Origin: Ruminococcaceae bacterium UBA5891
GTDB taxonomy: Bacteria; Bacillota; Clostridia; Oscillospirales; Acutalibacteraceae
DNA length: 26,823 nucleotides
Direction: 5' to 3'
Assembly (NCBI GenBank): GCA_002431945.1
Contig: DJET01000006.1
Location: 35,645-62,467, forward strand
Part shown: positions 1 to 7,749 of the stretch, piece after piece
How positions within the stretch are numbered: the stretch's first letter is position 1
How the letters are laid out: each line of letters begins with the position of its first letter
Program-made: the position numbers and the translations under genes
The notes under the pieces: generated by a model
Database searches by the model: none
Seen by the model: the letters and a program-made list of their open reading frames with translations, nothing else
What the model was told of the DNA's origin: nothing

Positions 1-96
1 GACACCCGCACCGCAATGACAGAACGGATCTATCGCAATTACGGCATTTCAGCCGCATTTACGGAGCCTTTACGGCTCCGTATTTTTTTCTTGTAA
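1..96 (+). other. Open frame at window edge, possible C-terminal tail of an upstream gene
   Basis: Frame 1 is open from the window edge to a TAA at 94-96. It reads ...DTRTAMTERIYRNYG..., then runs through the terminator hairpin at 61-81. The DTRT-(x)n-ERIY pattern loosely recalls the end of a tyrosine recombinase (GH-x-DTRTT-x-x-IY). Only about 30 codons are visible and the last dozen are terminator sequence, so the true stop of the upstream gene may have been lost or the frame may be chance. I cannot name it. Confidence 0.2.
61..89 (+). terminator. Rho-independent terminator of the upstream gene
   Basis: A perfect 8-bp stem, ACGGAGCC (61-68) with GGCTCCGT (74-81), and a 5-nt loop are followed by ATTTTTTT (82-89). 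It separates the gene left of the window from the site-2 protease operon. Confidence 0.85.
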
Positions 97-119
97 TTAT
101 TTGACTTTTGGGGTATAAT
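91..119 (+). promoter_or_regulatory. Sigma-A-type promoter for the site-2 protease/scpAB operon
   Basis: TTGTAA (91-96), a 17-bp spacer and a perfect TATAAT (114-119). The predicted transcript starts about 20 nt before the first gene. A better-looking TTGACT at 101-106 lies too close to the -10 to pair with it. Inferred from spacing and consensus only. Confidence 0.6.
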
Positions 120-144
120 ATTAGGTAAGATTGGAGTGGTATAC

Positions 145-822
145 TTGCTGAGTCAGTTAATATCCGGAAGGCTCGGAATGAGCGACGCGGTTATATATAT
201 ATTGTCTTCTCTTGTGGTTATATTTTTAACTCTTCCGGTGCATGAATTCGCCCACGGCCTTGCCGCCGTAAAATTAGGCGACCCTACGCCCCGTTATCAG
301 GGCAGGCTTACAATCAACCCGTTTCGTCACATAGATTATTTGGGCGCCGCCTGCATACTGCTTTTCGGCTTCGGCTGGGCAAAGCCCGTAGGCGTTAATC
401 CGAGCAATTTTAAAAATCCAAAACGCGATATGGCTATAACCGCCCTTGCAGGTCCGCTTTCAAATATTATAGTTGCGCTTATAGCCCTTCTTTTGGCGAA
501 TGTTGTAAGGCTTTTTATAGCCGGCTTTGCTTCGCTGCTTATTTATCTGCATTTATTTTTATATTATGTGGCTTATATAAACGTTTCTCTTGCAGTTTTC
601 AACCTTATCCCCATTCCCCCGCTCGACGGCTCGCGCCTTTTGTCCGCATTGCTGCCGAACAAGCAGTATTATGCCCTTATGCGTTACGAGCGTTATATTT
701 TTTGGGGGCTTTTGGCGCTTTTGTGGCTCGGCGTGTTAGACATTCCGCTCGACTTTTTAACCGGTAAGGTAATGAGCTTTATCACCTACATTGCCGGTCT
801 GCCGTTTGCATTTATTAAGTAA
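145..822 (+). CDS. Site-2 protease family (M50) intramembrane zinc metalloprotease
   Basis: A polytopic membrane protein of about 225 residues. It has the HExxH zinc motif as HEFAH (H33, E34, H37 from the chosen start) at the end of the first membrane helix. The second M50 signature, PPLDG, has its aspartate near residue 161 and sits in a later helix. The family cuts substrates inside the membrane, and this short form without a PDZ domain is common in Clostridia next to scpAB; its substrate is unknown. I chose the TTG at 145 because TTGGAG (131-136) lies 8 nt upstream; the in-frame GTG at 136 overlaps that site. It is the first gene of the operon and ends one base before scpA. Confidence 0.85.
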   Translation: MLSQLISGRLGMSDAVIYILSSLVVIFLTLPVHEFAHGLAAVKLGDPTPRYQGRLTINPFRHIDYLGAACILLFGFGWAKPVGVNPSNFKNPKRDMAITALAGPLSNIIVALIALLLANVVRLFIAGFASLLIYLHLFLYYVAYINVSLAVFNLIPIPPLDGSRLLSALLPNKQYYALMRYERYIFWGLLALLWLGVLDIPLDFLTGKVMSFITYIAGLPFAFIK

Positions 823-823
823 T

Positions 824-1543
824 ATGGAAAATACTATATCTTATAAAATAGAGGGCTTTGAAGGCCCGCTCGACCTGCTGCTGCAGCTTATTGCAAGAAA
901 CAAGCTTAATATATACGATATACCGCTTATAACGCTTATCGACCAGTATTTAGAGCAAATAGAGCTTTTTAAATCCGAGGAAATGGAGATAGAAAGCGAA
1001 TTTCTTGAAATGGCGGCAAGGCTGCTGTATATTAAAACCGTAAGTCTTTTACCTAAGCACGACGAGGTTGTAAAGCTTAAAGAGGAGCTTACGGGCGAGC
1101 TGCTTGAATATATGGTTTGCAAGCAGATAGCGGAAAAGCTCGGCACTATGCAATCGGGCTTTAACAGCTTTGTAAGAAAACCGGAGGAGCTTCGGTTTGA
1201 CAATACCTACGAGCTTATTCACCAAAAGGACGTTATGTATCTTTCGTATCTTTCCGCAGTAGGCAGGGGTCAAAGAAAGCTGCCCCCCTCCACTGCGCCG
1301 TTTACCAAAATAGTTGCAAAGAAAATTGTAGCGGTTTCCGCCAAAATAGTCTTTGTTATAAGAAAGCTTTGGACAGGCTCGGATAAAAAGCTGATTTCGC
1401 TTTACAAAACCGCCGGCAGCCGCTCTGAGCTTGTGGCTACGTTTTTAGCGGTGCTTGAGCTTTGCAAGGCCAACAGGGTGCGCGTGGAAGGCGATTCGGA
1501 CAATGCCGAAATAACACTTATTAAGGAGCATAAACGTAAATGA
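824..1543 (+). CDS. scpA: Segregation and condensation protein A (kleisin)
   Basis: 239 residues. The N-terminus (YKIEGFEGPLDLLLQLI) is the hallmark of ScpA, the kleisin that bridges SMC heads, and the C-terminal winged helix (ATFLAVLELCKANRV) is present. With ScpB and SMC it forms the condensin that compacts and segregates the chromosome. The start is the ATG one base after the protease stop. It lacks a strong ribosome-binding site, so translation is probably coupled to the upstream gene. Its TGA overlaps the scpB ATG. The length is normal for the family. Confidence 0.96.
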   Translation: MENTISYKIEGFEGPLDLLLQLIARNKLNIYDIPLITLIDQYLEQIELFKSEEMEIESEFLEMAARLLYIKTVSLLPKHDEVVKLKEELTGELLEYMVCKQIAEKLGTMQSGFNSFVRKPEELRFDNTYELIHQKDVMYLSYLSAVGRGQRKLPPSTAPFTKIVAKKIVAVSAKIVFVIRKLWTGSDKKLISLYKTAGSRSELVATFLAVLELCKANRVRVEGDSDNAEITLIKEHKRK

Positions 1544-2106
1544 CCGTTAAAGAGCTTATACCGGCGTTTGAGGCGGTGCTTTTTTCAGGCGGCGAGCCGC
1601 TTAGTATAGAACGCTTTTCGCAGGTGTTTGATATTACGCCCGAAACCGTAACCGAGGTTATGGAGCAGTTATCCGCACAGCTTGATAAAAATAACAGAGG
1701 AACCAAGCTTTTGCGTATGGAAAACACATATCAGCTTGCCACTAAGGAAGCTTATGCCGAATATATTAAAAAGGCGTTTGATATAAAGCGCCGCACTCCG
1801 CTCTCCCCCGCGGCGCTTGAGGTGCTTGCGGTTATAGCCTATAATCAGCCCGTCACAAAATCGTTTATAGAGCAGGTACGCGGCGTTGATTGCTCAGGCG
1901 TTGTTACCACGCTTGTTGAAAAAGGTCTTGTTGAAGAGCGCGGAAGATTAGAGCTGCCCGGCAGACCGCTGCTTTACGGCACCACAAAAAACTTTTTGCG
2001 TTGCTTTTCAATGAGCGATCTATCCGAATTACCCCCTCTTCCGAAAAACGAAAACGCCGAAAACCGCATAGCGGAGCAGCTGCCCTTAGAGGAAGAGACC
2101 GAATAA
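1540..2106 (+). CDS. scpB: Segregation and condensation protein B
   Basis: 188 residues with two winged-helix domains. Family-typical stretches are EAVLFSGGEPLS near the N-terminus, SPAALEVLAVIAYNQPVTK in the middle, and ELPGRPLLYGTT before an acidic tail rich in E and N. It dimerises and binds the ScpA linker in the SMC-ScpAB condensin. The ATG overlaps the scpA stop (ATGA), and AAGGAG at 1523-1528 precedes it by 11 nt. The acidic tail beyond about residue 160 is expected to be disordered. Confidence 0.96.
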   Translation: MTVKELIPAFEAVLFSGGEPLSIERFSQVFDITPETVTEVMEQLSAQLDKNNRGTKLLRMENTYQLATKEAYAEYIKKAFDIKRRTPLSPAALEVLAVIAYNQPVTKSFIEQVRGVDCSGVVTTLVEKGLVEERGRLELPGRPLLYGTTKNFLRCFSMSDLSELPPLPKNENAENRIAEQLPLEEETE

Positions 2107-2127
2107 CCGAAGCTTGGAGGAACCGGC

Positions 2128-2748
2128 TTGACAGCTTTAATAATAATCGCGGCAATAATTATCCTTATTACAGCCCTGCTTTTTTTGCCGGTAAGCCTGT
2201 TTTTAAGCTTTAACGGCGATTTTTCGGCTAAAATAAAGCTCGGCGGTATATGTGTTTTTAATTCCGATAATACTAAACCCGAAGACGGAAAGCCCGAAAA
2301 GGATACTAAGCCCGAAACCGAAAACAAAAAGGCGGACAGCGGCGAAAAGCAAAACCTTTTTACCGCGCTAAAGGCTAAGCTCGGCTTTGTGGGAGCGGTA
2401 AAGGAAATACTTTACACCGTAAAATCGGCGCTTGTAAAAATTAAAAAACAGCTTAAAAAAATCAAGATAAAAAGGCTTACGGTAGATATAAACATAGCTT
2501 CCGATAACGCCGCAAAAACCGCCGTTGAATACGGCGCGGTATGCGCTGCGGTATATCCCATTTTAAGCTTTTTGGAAAGCGCCGCAAATATCGGTATAAA
2601 GCAAATAAACGTAAGCTCCGATTTTAATTCGCAAAAACCGCATTTTTCTTTTTCGGCGGTTGTAAGGCTTAGAATTATTTATTTAATAATTGCGGCGTTT
2701 GCCGCGTTTTGCGAATATAATAAATTTAAAACGAGGAATGAACTATGA
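2128..2748 (+). CDS. DUF2953 family membrane protein
   Basis: 206 residues. An N-terminal membrane helix (residues about 2-25, almost all A, I, L) leads to a short beta-rich stretch. A charged linker rich in K, E and P (about 48-70) follows, then a basic region and a C-terminal hydrophobic segment near 180-195. This is the layout of DUF2953 proteins, which sit immediately upstream of ytfJ in many spore formers; I take it to be the spore-associated YtfI-type protein by position. The start is TTG at 2128, with GGAGG at 2116-2120 seven bases upstream. No enzymatic motif is visible. Confidence 0.75.
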   Translation: MTALIIIAAIIILITALLFLPVSLFLSFNGDFSAKIKLGGICVFNSDNTKPEDGKPEKDTKPETENKKADSGEKQNLFTALKAKLGFVGAVKEILYTVKSALVKIKKQLKKIKIKRLTVDINIASDNAAKTAVEYGAVCAAVYPILSFLESAANIGIKQINVSSDFNSQKPHFSFSAVVRLRIIYLIIAAFAAFCEYNKFKTRNEL

Positions 2749-3125
2749 GCGAAAACAGCATTAAAAGCATTATGGACGTTACTATGGACAAGCTGCGCGC
2801 TATGGTAGACGCCAACACGATTATAGGCGACCCGATAGTGGTAGACGGCGTTACGCTTATACCCGTATCAAAGGTTTCGTTCGGGCTTGCAACCGGCGGA
2901 AGCGATTTCCCAAGCAAAACCCAGTCGGGCCTTTTCGGCGGAGGCGGCGGTGCGGGCGTTACGGTATCGCCCGTAGCTTTTATAGCGGTAAGCGAAGGAA
3001 CCGTTAAAATGATGCCCGTTTATAACGAGCTAAGCTCTTTTGATAAAGCGTTTGCTTTGGCGCCCGAAGTGCTTGAAAAGGCTAAGGAAGTATTTAAAAA
3101 GGAAAAAAAGAAGGACTCTGAGTAA
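2745..3125 (+). CDS. ytfJ: GerW/YtfJ family sporulation protein
   Basis: 126 residues. Family features are the N-terminal helix (IMDVTMDKLRAMVDANTIIG), the segment VTLIPVSKVSFGLATGGSDF, a glycine-rich loop GGGGGAGVTV, and SPVAFIAVSEGTVKMMPV. Homologues (GerW of Bacillus subtilis) are made in the forespore and are needed for a normal germination response to L-alanine. The ATG overlaps the DUF2953 stop (ATGA), so the two are coupled. The C-terminus is a lysine/glutamate-rich helix. Confidence 0.92.
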   Translation: MSENSIKSIMDVTMDKLRAMVDANTIIGDPIVVDGVTLIPVSKVSFGLATGGSDFPSKTQSGLFGGGGGAGVTVSPVAFIAVSEGTVKMMPVYNELSSFDKAFALAPEVLEKAKEVFKKEKKKDSE

Positions 3126-3138
3126 TAACGTACCGCTC

Positions 3139-3157
3139 CCCTTAATAAAATTAAGGG
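3139..3157 (+). other. Intergenic hairpin just ahead of the dacF ribosome-binding site
   Basis: CCCTTAAT (3139-3146) pairs perfectly with ATTAAGGG (3150-3157) around a 3-nt loop. No T-run follows, so it is not a standard terminator. It abuts the dacF ribosome-binding site (3159-3165) and could stabilise the mRNA end or tune dacF translation; that role is inference. Confidence 0.5.
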
Positions 3158-3170
3158 TGAGGTGGCGAAT

Positions 3171-4283
3171 TTGAAAAGGGTTGTTTGCTTTTTACTTTCT
3201 TTAACGCTTTTGTCGGGAATTACGGCTTCGGCGGTTTCAACCTCGGCAAAGGCGGCGGCGGTTATAAACGGCGATACGGGCGAGCTTATATACGCGCAAA
3301 ACGTCGATGAAAAGCTGCCTATGGCAAGCACAACAAAAATAATGACCGCGCTTTTGCTTTGCGAGCACGGCGAGTTGCAAAAGGAAATTACCGTAACCGC
3401 AGATATGCTAAGGGTGGAAGGCTCTTCAATGGGGCTTTTAGCGGGCGACAGGGTGACGTACCACGATCTGCTTTACGGTATGATGTTAGCTTCCGGCAAC
3501 GACGCGGCAAACGTTACTGCAATAGCGCTCGGCGGCACTGTCGAAAAATTTACCGAAATGATGAACAACCGCGCAAGGGAGTTAGGTCTTGAAAACACCC
3601 GCTTTGTAACCCCGTCGGGGCTTGACGCAGAAGGGCACTGCACAACCGCGCGCGAGCTGGCGCTGCTTGCGTACCACGCCCTTAAAAACGAAGAATTTGC
3701 CAAAGCGGCGGCAAGCAAAACCGCAACGCTTAATTACGGCAATCCCCCGTACAGAAGAACGCTTAAAAACCATAATAAAATGCTTACCCTATACGAAGGC
3801 GCCGTCGGCGTAAAAACAGGCTTTACCAAAAAATCCGGCAGATGCTTAGTCTCCGCCGCACGGCGCGAGGGAAAGCTGGCAATCGCCGTAACTCTAAACG
3901 ACCCTAACGATTGGAGCGATCACGCCGCGCTGCTTGATTACGGGTTAAGCTCTATAAAGCAAACTGCATTTTCGCCTAAAACCGCCTCTTATCTACTGCC
4001 CGTTATAGGCGCCGATATAAATGAAATTCAGGTTTTTATAGAACCGTATACGGTAAACACGCTTGAAACCGAAGAAATAGGCTGCACAGTAAGGCTGCCG
4101 CGGTTTGTATACGCCCCGATAAAAAAGGGCGAGGTTTTGGGAACCGCCGTTTATACCTTAAACGGCGATATAATAGGCACCGCGGATATCTGCGCGCCTA
4201 AAAGCATTGCGGTAATAAACGCCGCACCGAATAAAGGCGCGGTTTTCTTAAGAAATTTAAAATACATACTTTTGAACATATAG
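3171..4283 (+). CDS. dacF: D-alanyl-D-alanine carboxypeptidase (penicillin-binding protein, S11)
   Basis: About 370 residues. A signal peptide of K-R then a hydrophobic run, ending near SAVSTSAKA, precedes a complete S11 peptidase: SxxK as S53-T-T-K56, SxN as S108-G-N110, and KTG at 215-217. A PBP5-type C-terminal beta domain and a hydrophobic tail (FLRNLKYILLNI), likely a membrane anchor, follow. It removes the terminal D-alanine from peptidoglycan stem peptides. Next to ytfJ it most likely plays the DacF role in spore cortex maturation. I prefer TTG 3171, 5 nt after GAGGTGG, to the GTG at 3162, which is itself part of that site; TTG also gives a normal MKR-type signal peptide. Confidence 0.93.
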   Translation: MKRVVCFLLSLTLLSGITASAVSTSAKAAAVINGDTGELIYAQNVDEKLPMASTTKIMTALLLCEHGELQKEITVTADMLRVEGSSMGLLAGDRVTYHDLLYGMMLASGNDAANVTAIALGGTVEKFTEMMNNRARELGLENTRFVTPSGLDAEGHCTTARELALLAYHALKNEEFAKAAASKTATLNYGNPPYRRTLKNHNKMLTLYEGAVGVKTGFTKKSGRCLVSAARREGKLAIAVTLNDPNDWSDHAALLDYGLSSIKQTAFSPKTASYLLPVIGADINEIQVFIEPYTVNTLETEEIGCTVRLPRFVYAPIKKGEVLGTAVYTLNGDIIGTADICAPKSIAVINAAPNKGAVFLRNLKYILLNI

Positions 4284-4291
4284 GAGTTAAA

Positions 4292-5032
4292 ATGAAGGAT
4301 AACAGGATACGGCTTCAAAAACACCTTTCGGAATGCGGAATAGCGTCCCGCAGAAAGGCAGAGGAGCTTATAGAGCAGGGAAAGGTAAAGGTAAACGGGC
4401 ATACGGCAGTGCTCGGCGCAAAGGTTGATCCCAAACGCGATAAGGTGACCGTGCGCGGCAAAACAGTAACGGCTGTAAACGAAAAGCATTATATAATGCT
4501 TAATAAACCGCGCGGCTTTGTTACAACCGCAAAGGATGAATTGGGCAGAAAAAACGTTTGCGACCTTGTAGCTGACGCAGGCGTGCGCCTTTTCCCCGTC
4601 GGCAGGCTTGACCGCGATTCGGAAGGGCTTTTAATTATGACCAACGACGGCGAGTTTGCAAACAAGCTCACCCACCCCTCCTCCCACGTTAATAAGACCT
4701 ACCGCGTTACCGTAAAGGGCGAGGCAAGCGAGGAACGCCTGCTTAAAATGAAAGAGGGAATAATTTTAGACGGCAGAAAGACCCTGCCGTGCGACTGCTT
4801 TGTTGCAGAGCGCAAGCCGGACAGAACCGTGCTTATATTTGTGCTTAACGAGGGCAGAAACCGCCAGATAAGGCGTATGTGCGAGGCTGTCGGTCTTACG
4901 GTGATACGCCTTAAAAGAACCGAAATATCGGGCGTAAAGTTAGGTATGCTGCCGCAGGGCAAATGGCGCGAGCTTAACGAAAAGGAAATGCGCCACTTAA
5001 CAAACATAACACAGAAAAAAGAGGAAGCGTAA
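4292..5032 (+). CDS. rluB: 23S rRNA pseudouridine synthase, RsuA/RluB family
   Basis: 246 residues. An S4 RNA-binding domain at the N-terminus (RLQKHLSECGIASRRKAEEL, residues about 7-26) is followed by the catalytic domain, with the conserved GRLDRDSEGLL motif carrying catalytic D107. NEGRNRQIRRM and LKRTEISGV are family signatures. It isomerises a uridine in rRNA; by comparison with Bacillus RluB the target would be helix 89 of 23S rRNA, but RsuA-type 16S specificity cannot be excluded. The start ATG has TAGGAG upstream. Its TAA shares one base with the next ATG. Confidence 0.93.
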   Translation: MKDNRIRLQKHLSECGIASRRKAEELIEQGKVKVNGHTAVLGAKVDPKRDKVTVRGKTVTAVNEKHYIMLNKPRGFVTTAKDELGRKNVCDLVADAGVRLFPVGRLDRDSEGLLIMTNDGEFANKLTHPSSHVNKTYRVTVKGEASEERLLKMKEGIILDGRKTLPCDCFVAERKPDRTVLIFVLNEGRNRQIRRMCEAVGLTVIRLKRTEISGVKLGMLPQGKWRELNEKEMRHLTNITQKKEEA

Positions 5033-5400
5033 TGATAACCGTAGCGGTTCTTGAGGACAGAAAAAAGACAGCGGAAATTTTTAACGAAAACGGCTTAAGC
5101 TTTAACGAAAGCTCCGGCTGTATGCAGGCGGTATGCGGCGGCGACTGCTTAGGCTGCAGCCTGTATTCGCTTGACGGCGATAAAATTATTATATACAAAA
5201 TATCGCCGCTAAACGACATTATGCTTGCCGACGGTATTTTACGCAGCACTCTGCACTTAGCGGCAAGGCGCGGGATAACAAATGCGTATTATACGCAAAA
5301 CGAAGAGCTTTTTGAAAGGCTCGGATTTATAAAGGATAAAAGCTTAAAGAGCCTTGATATTACTATGCTGTCTAAAGAATGCTGCGGCGGCTGTAAATAA
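5032..5400 (+). CDS. Small GNAT-like acetyltransferase with cysteine-rich ends
   Basis: 122 residues, shorter than a typical GNAT. The C-terminal half has the GNAT fold pattern: ADGILRSTLHLAARRGITNA, then a YY-x-x-x-EELFERLGF motif corresponding to the last GNAT strand-helix. Cysteines cluster in the middle (C-x4-C-x4-C-x2-C near residues 30-41) and at the very end (CCGGC), hinting at metal or redox chemistry. The start overlaps the rluB stop (TAATG). Acceptor and substrate are unknown, and the classical acetyl-CoA loop is poorly conserved. Confidence 0.65.
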   Translation: MITVAVLEDRKKTAEIFNENGLSFNESSGCMQAVCGGDCLGCSLYSLDGDKIIIYKISPLNDIMLADGILRSTLHLAARRGITNAYYTQNEELFERLGFIKDKSLKSLDITMLSKECCGGCK

Positions 5401-5435
5401 TACCGCAAAAATCTTTTAAAAACACAATTTTTTTC

Positions 5436-5464
5436 TTGACTTTGTCCGCCGATTATGGTATAGT
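5436..5464 (+). promoter_or_regulatory. Promoter of the tRNA-Thr/tRNA-Tyr pair
   Basis: TTGACT (5436-5441), a 17-bp spacer and TATAGT (5459-5464), ending 18 nt before the tRNA-Thr gene. Confidence 0.8.
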
Positions 5465-5482
5465 TATTAGGCGCTGAAAAAT

Positions 5483-5558
5483 GCTGGTGTAGCTCAGTTG
5501 GTAGAGCAGCTGATTTGTAATCAGCAGGTCGGGGGTTCAAGTCCGTCCACCAGCTCCA
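5483..5558 (+). tRNA. tRNA-Thr (anticodon TGT)
   Basis: A 76-nt cloverleaf including an encoded CCA (5556-5558). The acceptor is GCTGGTG/CACCAGC, the D arm is GCTC-AGTTGGTAGA-GC, and the anticodon stem GCTGA/TCAGC with loop TTTGTAA gives anticodon TGT (codon ACA). The T arm carries TTCAAGT with one mismatch in its stem. Confidence 0.95.
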
Positions 5559-5588
5559 ATCAATTGGTTTTTCAGCAAGCTTAAATAT

Positions 5589-5673
5589 GGGAGAGTTCCC
5601 GAGTGGCCAAAGGGGACAGACTGTAAATCTGCTGCTTTATGCTTCGATGGTTCGAATCCATCCTCTCCCACCA
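5589..5673 (+). tRNA. tRNA-Tyr (anticodon GTA)
   Basis: An 85-nt class II tRNA with encoded CCA. The acceptor is GGGAGAG/CTCTCCC, anticodon loop CTGTAAA gives GTA, there is a long variable arm (about 5633-5648), and the T arm has GGTTCGAATCC. It is co-transcribed with tRNA-Thr 30 bp upstream. Confidence 0.95.
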
Positions 5674-5712
5674 TTTTTAAGAAACCGCTTTTTAAGCGGT
5701 TTCTTAATTTTT
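5674..5712 (+). terminator. Terminator of the tRNA-Thr/Tyr transcript
   Basis: A 14-bp perfect stem (5677-5690 with 5694-5707, AAACCGCTT core), a 3-nt loop and TTTTT at 5708-5712. It lies directly after the tRNA-Tyr CCA. Confidence 0.9.
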
Positions 5713-5830
5713 CCCAGTATTTATGCGGGTTTGCCGTTTGCTAATATATGAAACCAAAATGTCGCCATATGATATTTTATTGCATTTATTGAGATAAAAA
5801 TTGCCACGAAAATTATACACCAAAAATAAA

Positions 5831-5902
5831 GCGCCTGCCGTAAGGTTTAATACCTTGCGATAGGCGCAGTTTTTTGTCTCCCCTATTCTTCTTTAACCTC
5901 CG
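5831..5902 (-). repeat. Copy A of the prophage holin-end plus terminator repeat
   Basis: These 72 bp match 15559-15630 with five mismatches, in the same orientation. Read on the minus strand it encodes the last codons of the resident holin (E-V-K-E-E-stop), then GGGAGAC and an imperfect 16-bp hairpin with a T-rich tail, a minus-strand terminator. No other part of a holin gene remains. The flanking 5713-5830 and 5903-6024 show no gene. I read it as the scar of a related prophage that once sat beside the tRNA-Tyr gene. Confidence 0.75.
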
Positions 5903-6024
5903 TATATACAAACAATACTTTCTACTATCCCATATGCAATCTGTTTGATAAATTGTTAAAACATTTATTTCGCCGGTATTTAAAATCAGACAAAAGATAC
6001 TGTTAATCGGATAAAGATTTGCTG

Positions 6025-6053
6025 TTGTGCTGTCCGCCGTATTATGTTAAAAT
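6025..6053 (+). promoter_or_regulatory. Possible promoter of the AraC-family gene
   Basis: TTGTGC (6025-6030), a 17-bp spacer and TAAAAT (6048-6053), about 25 nt before the start codon. The match is modest. The surrounding 170 bp hold no gene and could include operator sites. Confidence 0.4.
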
Positions 6054-6077
6054 AATTTTAGTAAGGTGGGAAAAGGT

Positions 6078-7007
6078 ATGCAGCACATAACGGTAGGCAG
6101 AAAATACGGCGAAGGCAAGGTTGCAAAAATTGAGTGCGTTAGAAATGACCGACTTCAAAACATTTATATAAAAGGTAAATGCTTTTTGCTGATTATTCTG
6201 ACCGCCGGTAAGCTGGAATTTAAGGTGGAAAACGAGCAGTTTTGCGCCGCGGCGCCGGCGTTTGTCTGCTTTGACGAAACTGCCGATCCCGTGCTTATTT
6301 CAAAGCGGAAAGCACAGTATACCTGTATTTACTTTCATCCCGAATTTTTAAATTTTAATATGTCCTTTGAGCTGCTGCGTAAAAAAGATTACGGCGATAT
6401 TGCCTCAACGCACGATTTATTTTTGTTAAAGCCGTTTACCGATAAAGCCTATGTTGTACCCATAGCCGAGGCGCAGCTTGAAAAAATAACGCAGGCGGCA
6501 GATTTTATGCAAGAAGAACTTAAAAATCAGCGTGATTGGTATTGGTCTTGCCGCGGTCGCTCGTATTTTATGGAAATAATTATTGCTTTAGAGCGTATGT
6601 ACGGGCTGATTGGGTACGGTGTAACTCATCAAAAATCGGACAATACGCCTATTATCAAAAACGCAAAGCTGCGCGACGCGGTATTGTATATCGAAAGTCG
6701 ATTTGATGAAAGCATTACGCTGCCCGATATAGCAAAAGCCGCCGGAATAAACCACACAACGCTTACGGCGCTGATGAAGGAAGAACTGGGGCTTACGGCA
6801 ATAGAGTACCTTATGAAATACCGTATAACCGTTGCCGAAAAACAGCTTGAATTTACAAGCGTGCCGATAAAAGATATTGCGAATATGACAGGCTTTAAAA
6901 CCGTGCAGCATTTCAGCCGTGTTTTTAAGGCCCAAACCGGCACCACCCCGGCAGAGTTTCGCAAAAACGCCGTGCAAAAACGAAAGGATGACTTGAATGG
7001 AAAATAA
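6078..7007 (+). CDS. AraC family transcriptional regulator
   Basis: 309 residues. The N-terminal about 150 residues form a cupin-like sensing region (KGKCFLLIILTAGKLEF... is its beta-strand core). The C-terminal about 100 residues are a two-HTH AraC domain: SITLPDIAKAAGINHTTLTA is the first helix-turn-helix, and PIKDIANMTGFKTVQHFSRV followed by FKAQTGTTPAEFRK is the second. The ligand is unknown. I use ATG 6078, seven bases after AAGGTGGG (6063-6070), rather than the GTG inside that site. It heads the same-strand accessory cluster and may control it, but no operator can be shown. Confidence 0.9.
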   Translation: MQHITVGRKYGEGKVAKIECVRNDRLQNIYIKGKCFLLIILTAGKLEFKVENEQFCAAAPAFVCFDETADPVLISKRKAQYTCIYFHPEFLNFNMSFELLRKKDYGDIASTHDLFLLKPFTDKAYVVPIAEAQLEKITQAADFMQEELKNQRDWYWSCRGRSYFMEIIIALERMYGLIGYGVTHQKSDNTPIIKNAKLRDAVLYIESRFDESITLPDIAKAAGINHTTLTALMKEELGLTAIEYLMKYRITVAEKQLEFTSVPIKDIANMTGFKTVQHFSRVFKAQTGTTPAEFRKNAVQKRKDDLNGK

Positions 7008-7040
7008 AATAGCAGGCTTGAAAGCAGAAAACGAGATAAA

Positions 7041-7628
7041 ATGCGCGAACCGTTTCAAATTTTAGCCATACCGTACCGCATTGTAGAAAGAGAATTGTGC
7101 TTTTGCGTGTTTCGTCGCGCGGACTCTGATATTTGGCAATTTATTGCCGGCGGCGGTGAGAATAACGAAAAACCGATTCAGGCAGCCCTGCGAGAAATAA
7201 AAGAGGAAACCGGCGTGACAGCCGAAAAACTCACCGAACTCAAAAGTGTCGCTTTCGTTCCGGCGGAAATTGTGACGGAAACCATGCGCGCGCATTGGGA
7301 CAAGAATATCTTTGTTATACCCGAATACAGCTTTGCCTTTGAGTGCAATGCCAACCCTACGCTTTCGCGCGAACACAGTGAATATCAATGGCTGACGTAT
7401 AACGATGCACGAAAGCTGTTAAAATGGGATTCCAACAAAGTGGCGATGTATGAAATTATGTGCAGATTAAATTCGGGAATGAATTATAATACAAAAACTT
7501 TTGTAATTAACGGGAAAATAACTGTTAATGATAATACAAGTCTTGAGGCGCTTTGTAAACTGTTCAATCAATTTCAAGATGAAAACAGTTTCGGTTTTAA
7601 CGGGAGCATAAGAGATGAAAACCGATAA
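7041..7628 (+). CDS. Nudix hydrolase
   Basis: 195 residues. The Nudix box is intact: G37-x5-E43-x7-R51-E-I-K-E-E-T-G-V59, which places the Mg-binding glutamates. It hydrolyses a nucleoside diphosphate linked to another moiety. The PFQILAIPYRI N-terminus and box position resemble dihydroneopterin-triphosphate pyrophosphatases (NudB-like), which is tentative. An extra C-terminal stretch of about 45 residues after the Nudix fold is rich in N, T and F and has no recognisable motif. The ribosome-binding site is weak. A 22-codon frame with a better site starts at 6997 and overlaps this start, so translation could be coupled. Confidence 0.85.
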   Translation: MREPFQILAIPYRIVERELCFCVFRRADSDIWQFIAGGGENNEKPIQAALREIKEETGVTAEKLTELKSVAFVPAEIVTETMRAHWDKNIFVIPEYSFAFECNANPTLSREHSEYQWLTYNDARKLLKWDSNKVAMYEIMCRLNSGMNYNTKTFVINGKITVNDNTSLEALCKLFNQFQDENSFGFNGSIRDENR

Positions 7629-7749
7629 AATAAAAATTCGTTTAGGCACTGAAAATGATAAACAAAAACTATTGAACAGCAACCAAGTTGCTTGGAATAT
7701 GATGATAATGGAGTGATTCGTCATAATGGAACAGAGAAAGGATATTTGA
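7615..7749 (+). pseudogene. Degraded gene remnant, N-terminus acetyltransferase-like
   Basis: An ATG at 7615, overlapping the Nudix gene end and with GGGAG upstream, opens a 33-codon frame (MKTDKIKIRLGTENDKQKLL...) resembling the first strand and helix of a GNAT acetyltransferase. It stops at 7716. A second frame then continues with LEYDDNGVIRHNGTEKGYL, running into the kinase start. The two halves look like different or frameshifted gene pieces, so I call it a remnant. Whether both came from one gene is uncertain. Confidence 0.4.

Noticed and set aside
5441..6053. Promoters of tRNA-Thr and of the AraC gene share TGTCCGCCG and ATTATG segments
   Set aside because: The shared stretch is short and lies partly in spacers; chance or old duplication cannot be told apart from sequence alone.
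6997..7065. 22-codon frame with a good ribosome-binding site (AAAGGATGA) between AraC and Nudix genes
   Set aside because: It overlaps the Nudix start and has no recognisable content; it may serve as a coupling leader or be debris, so it is only mentioned in the Nudix entry.
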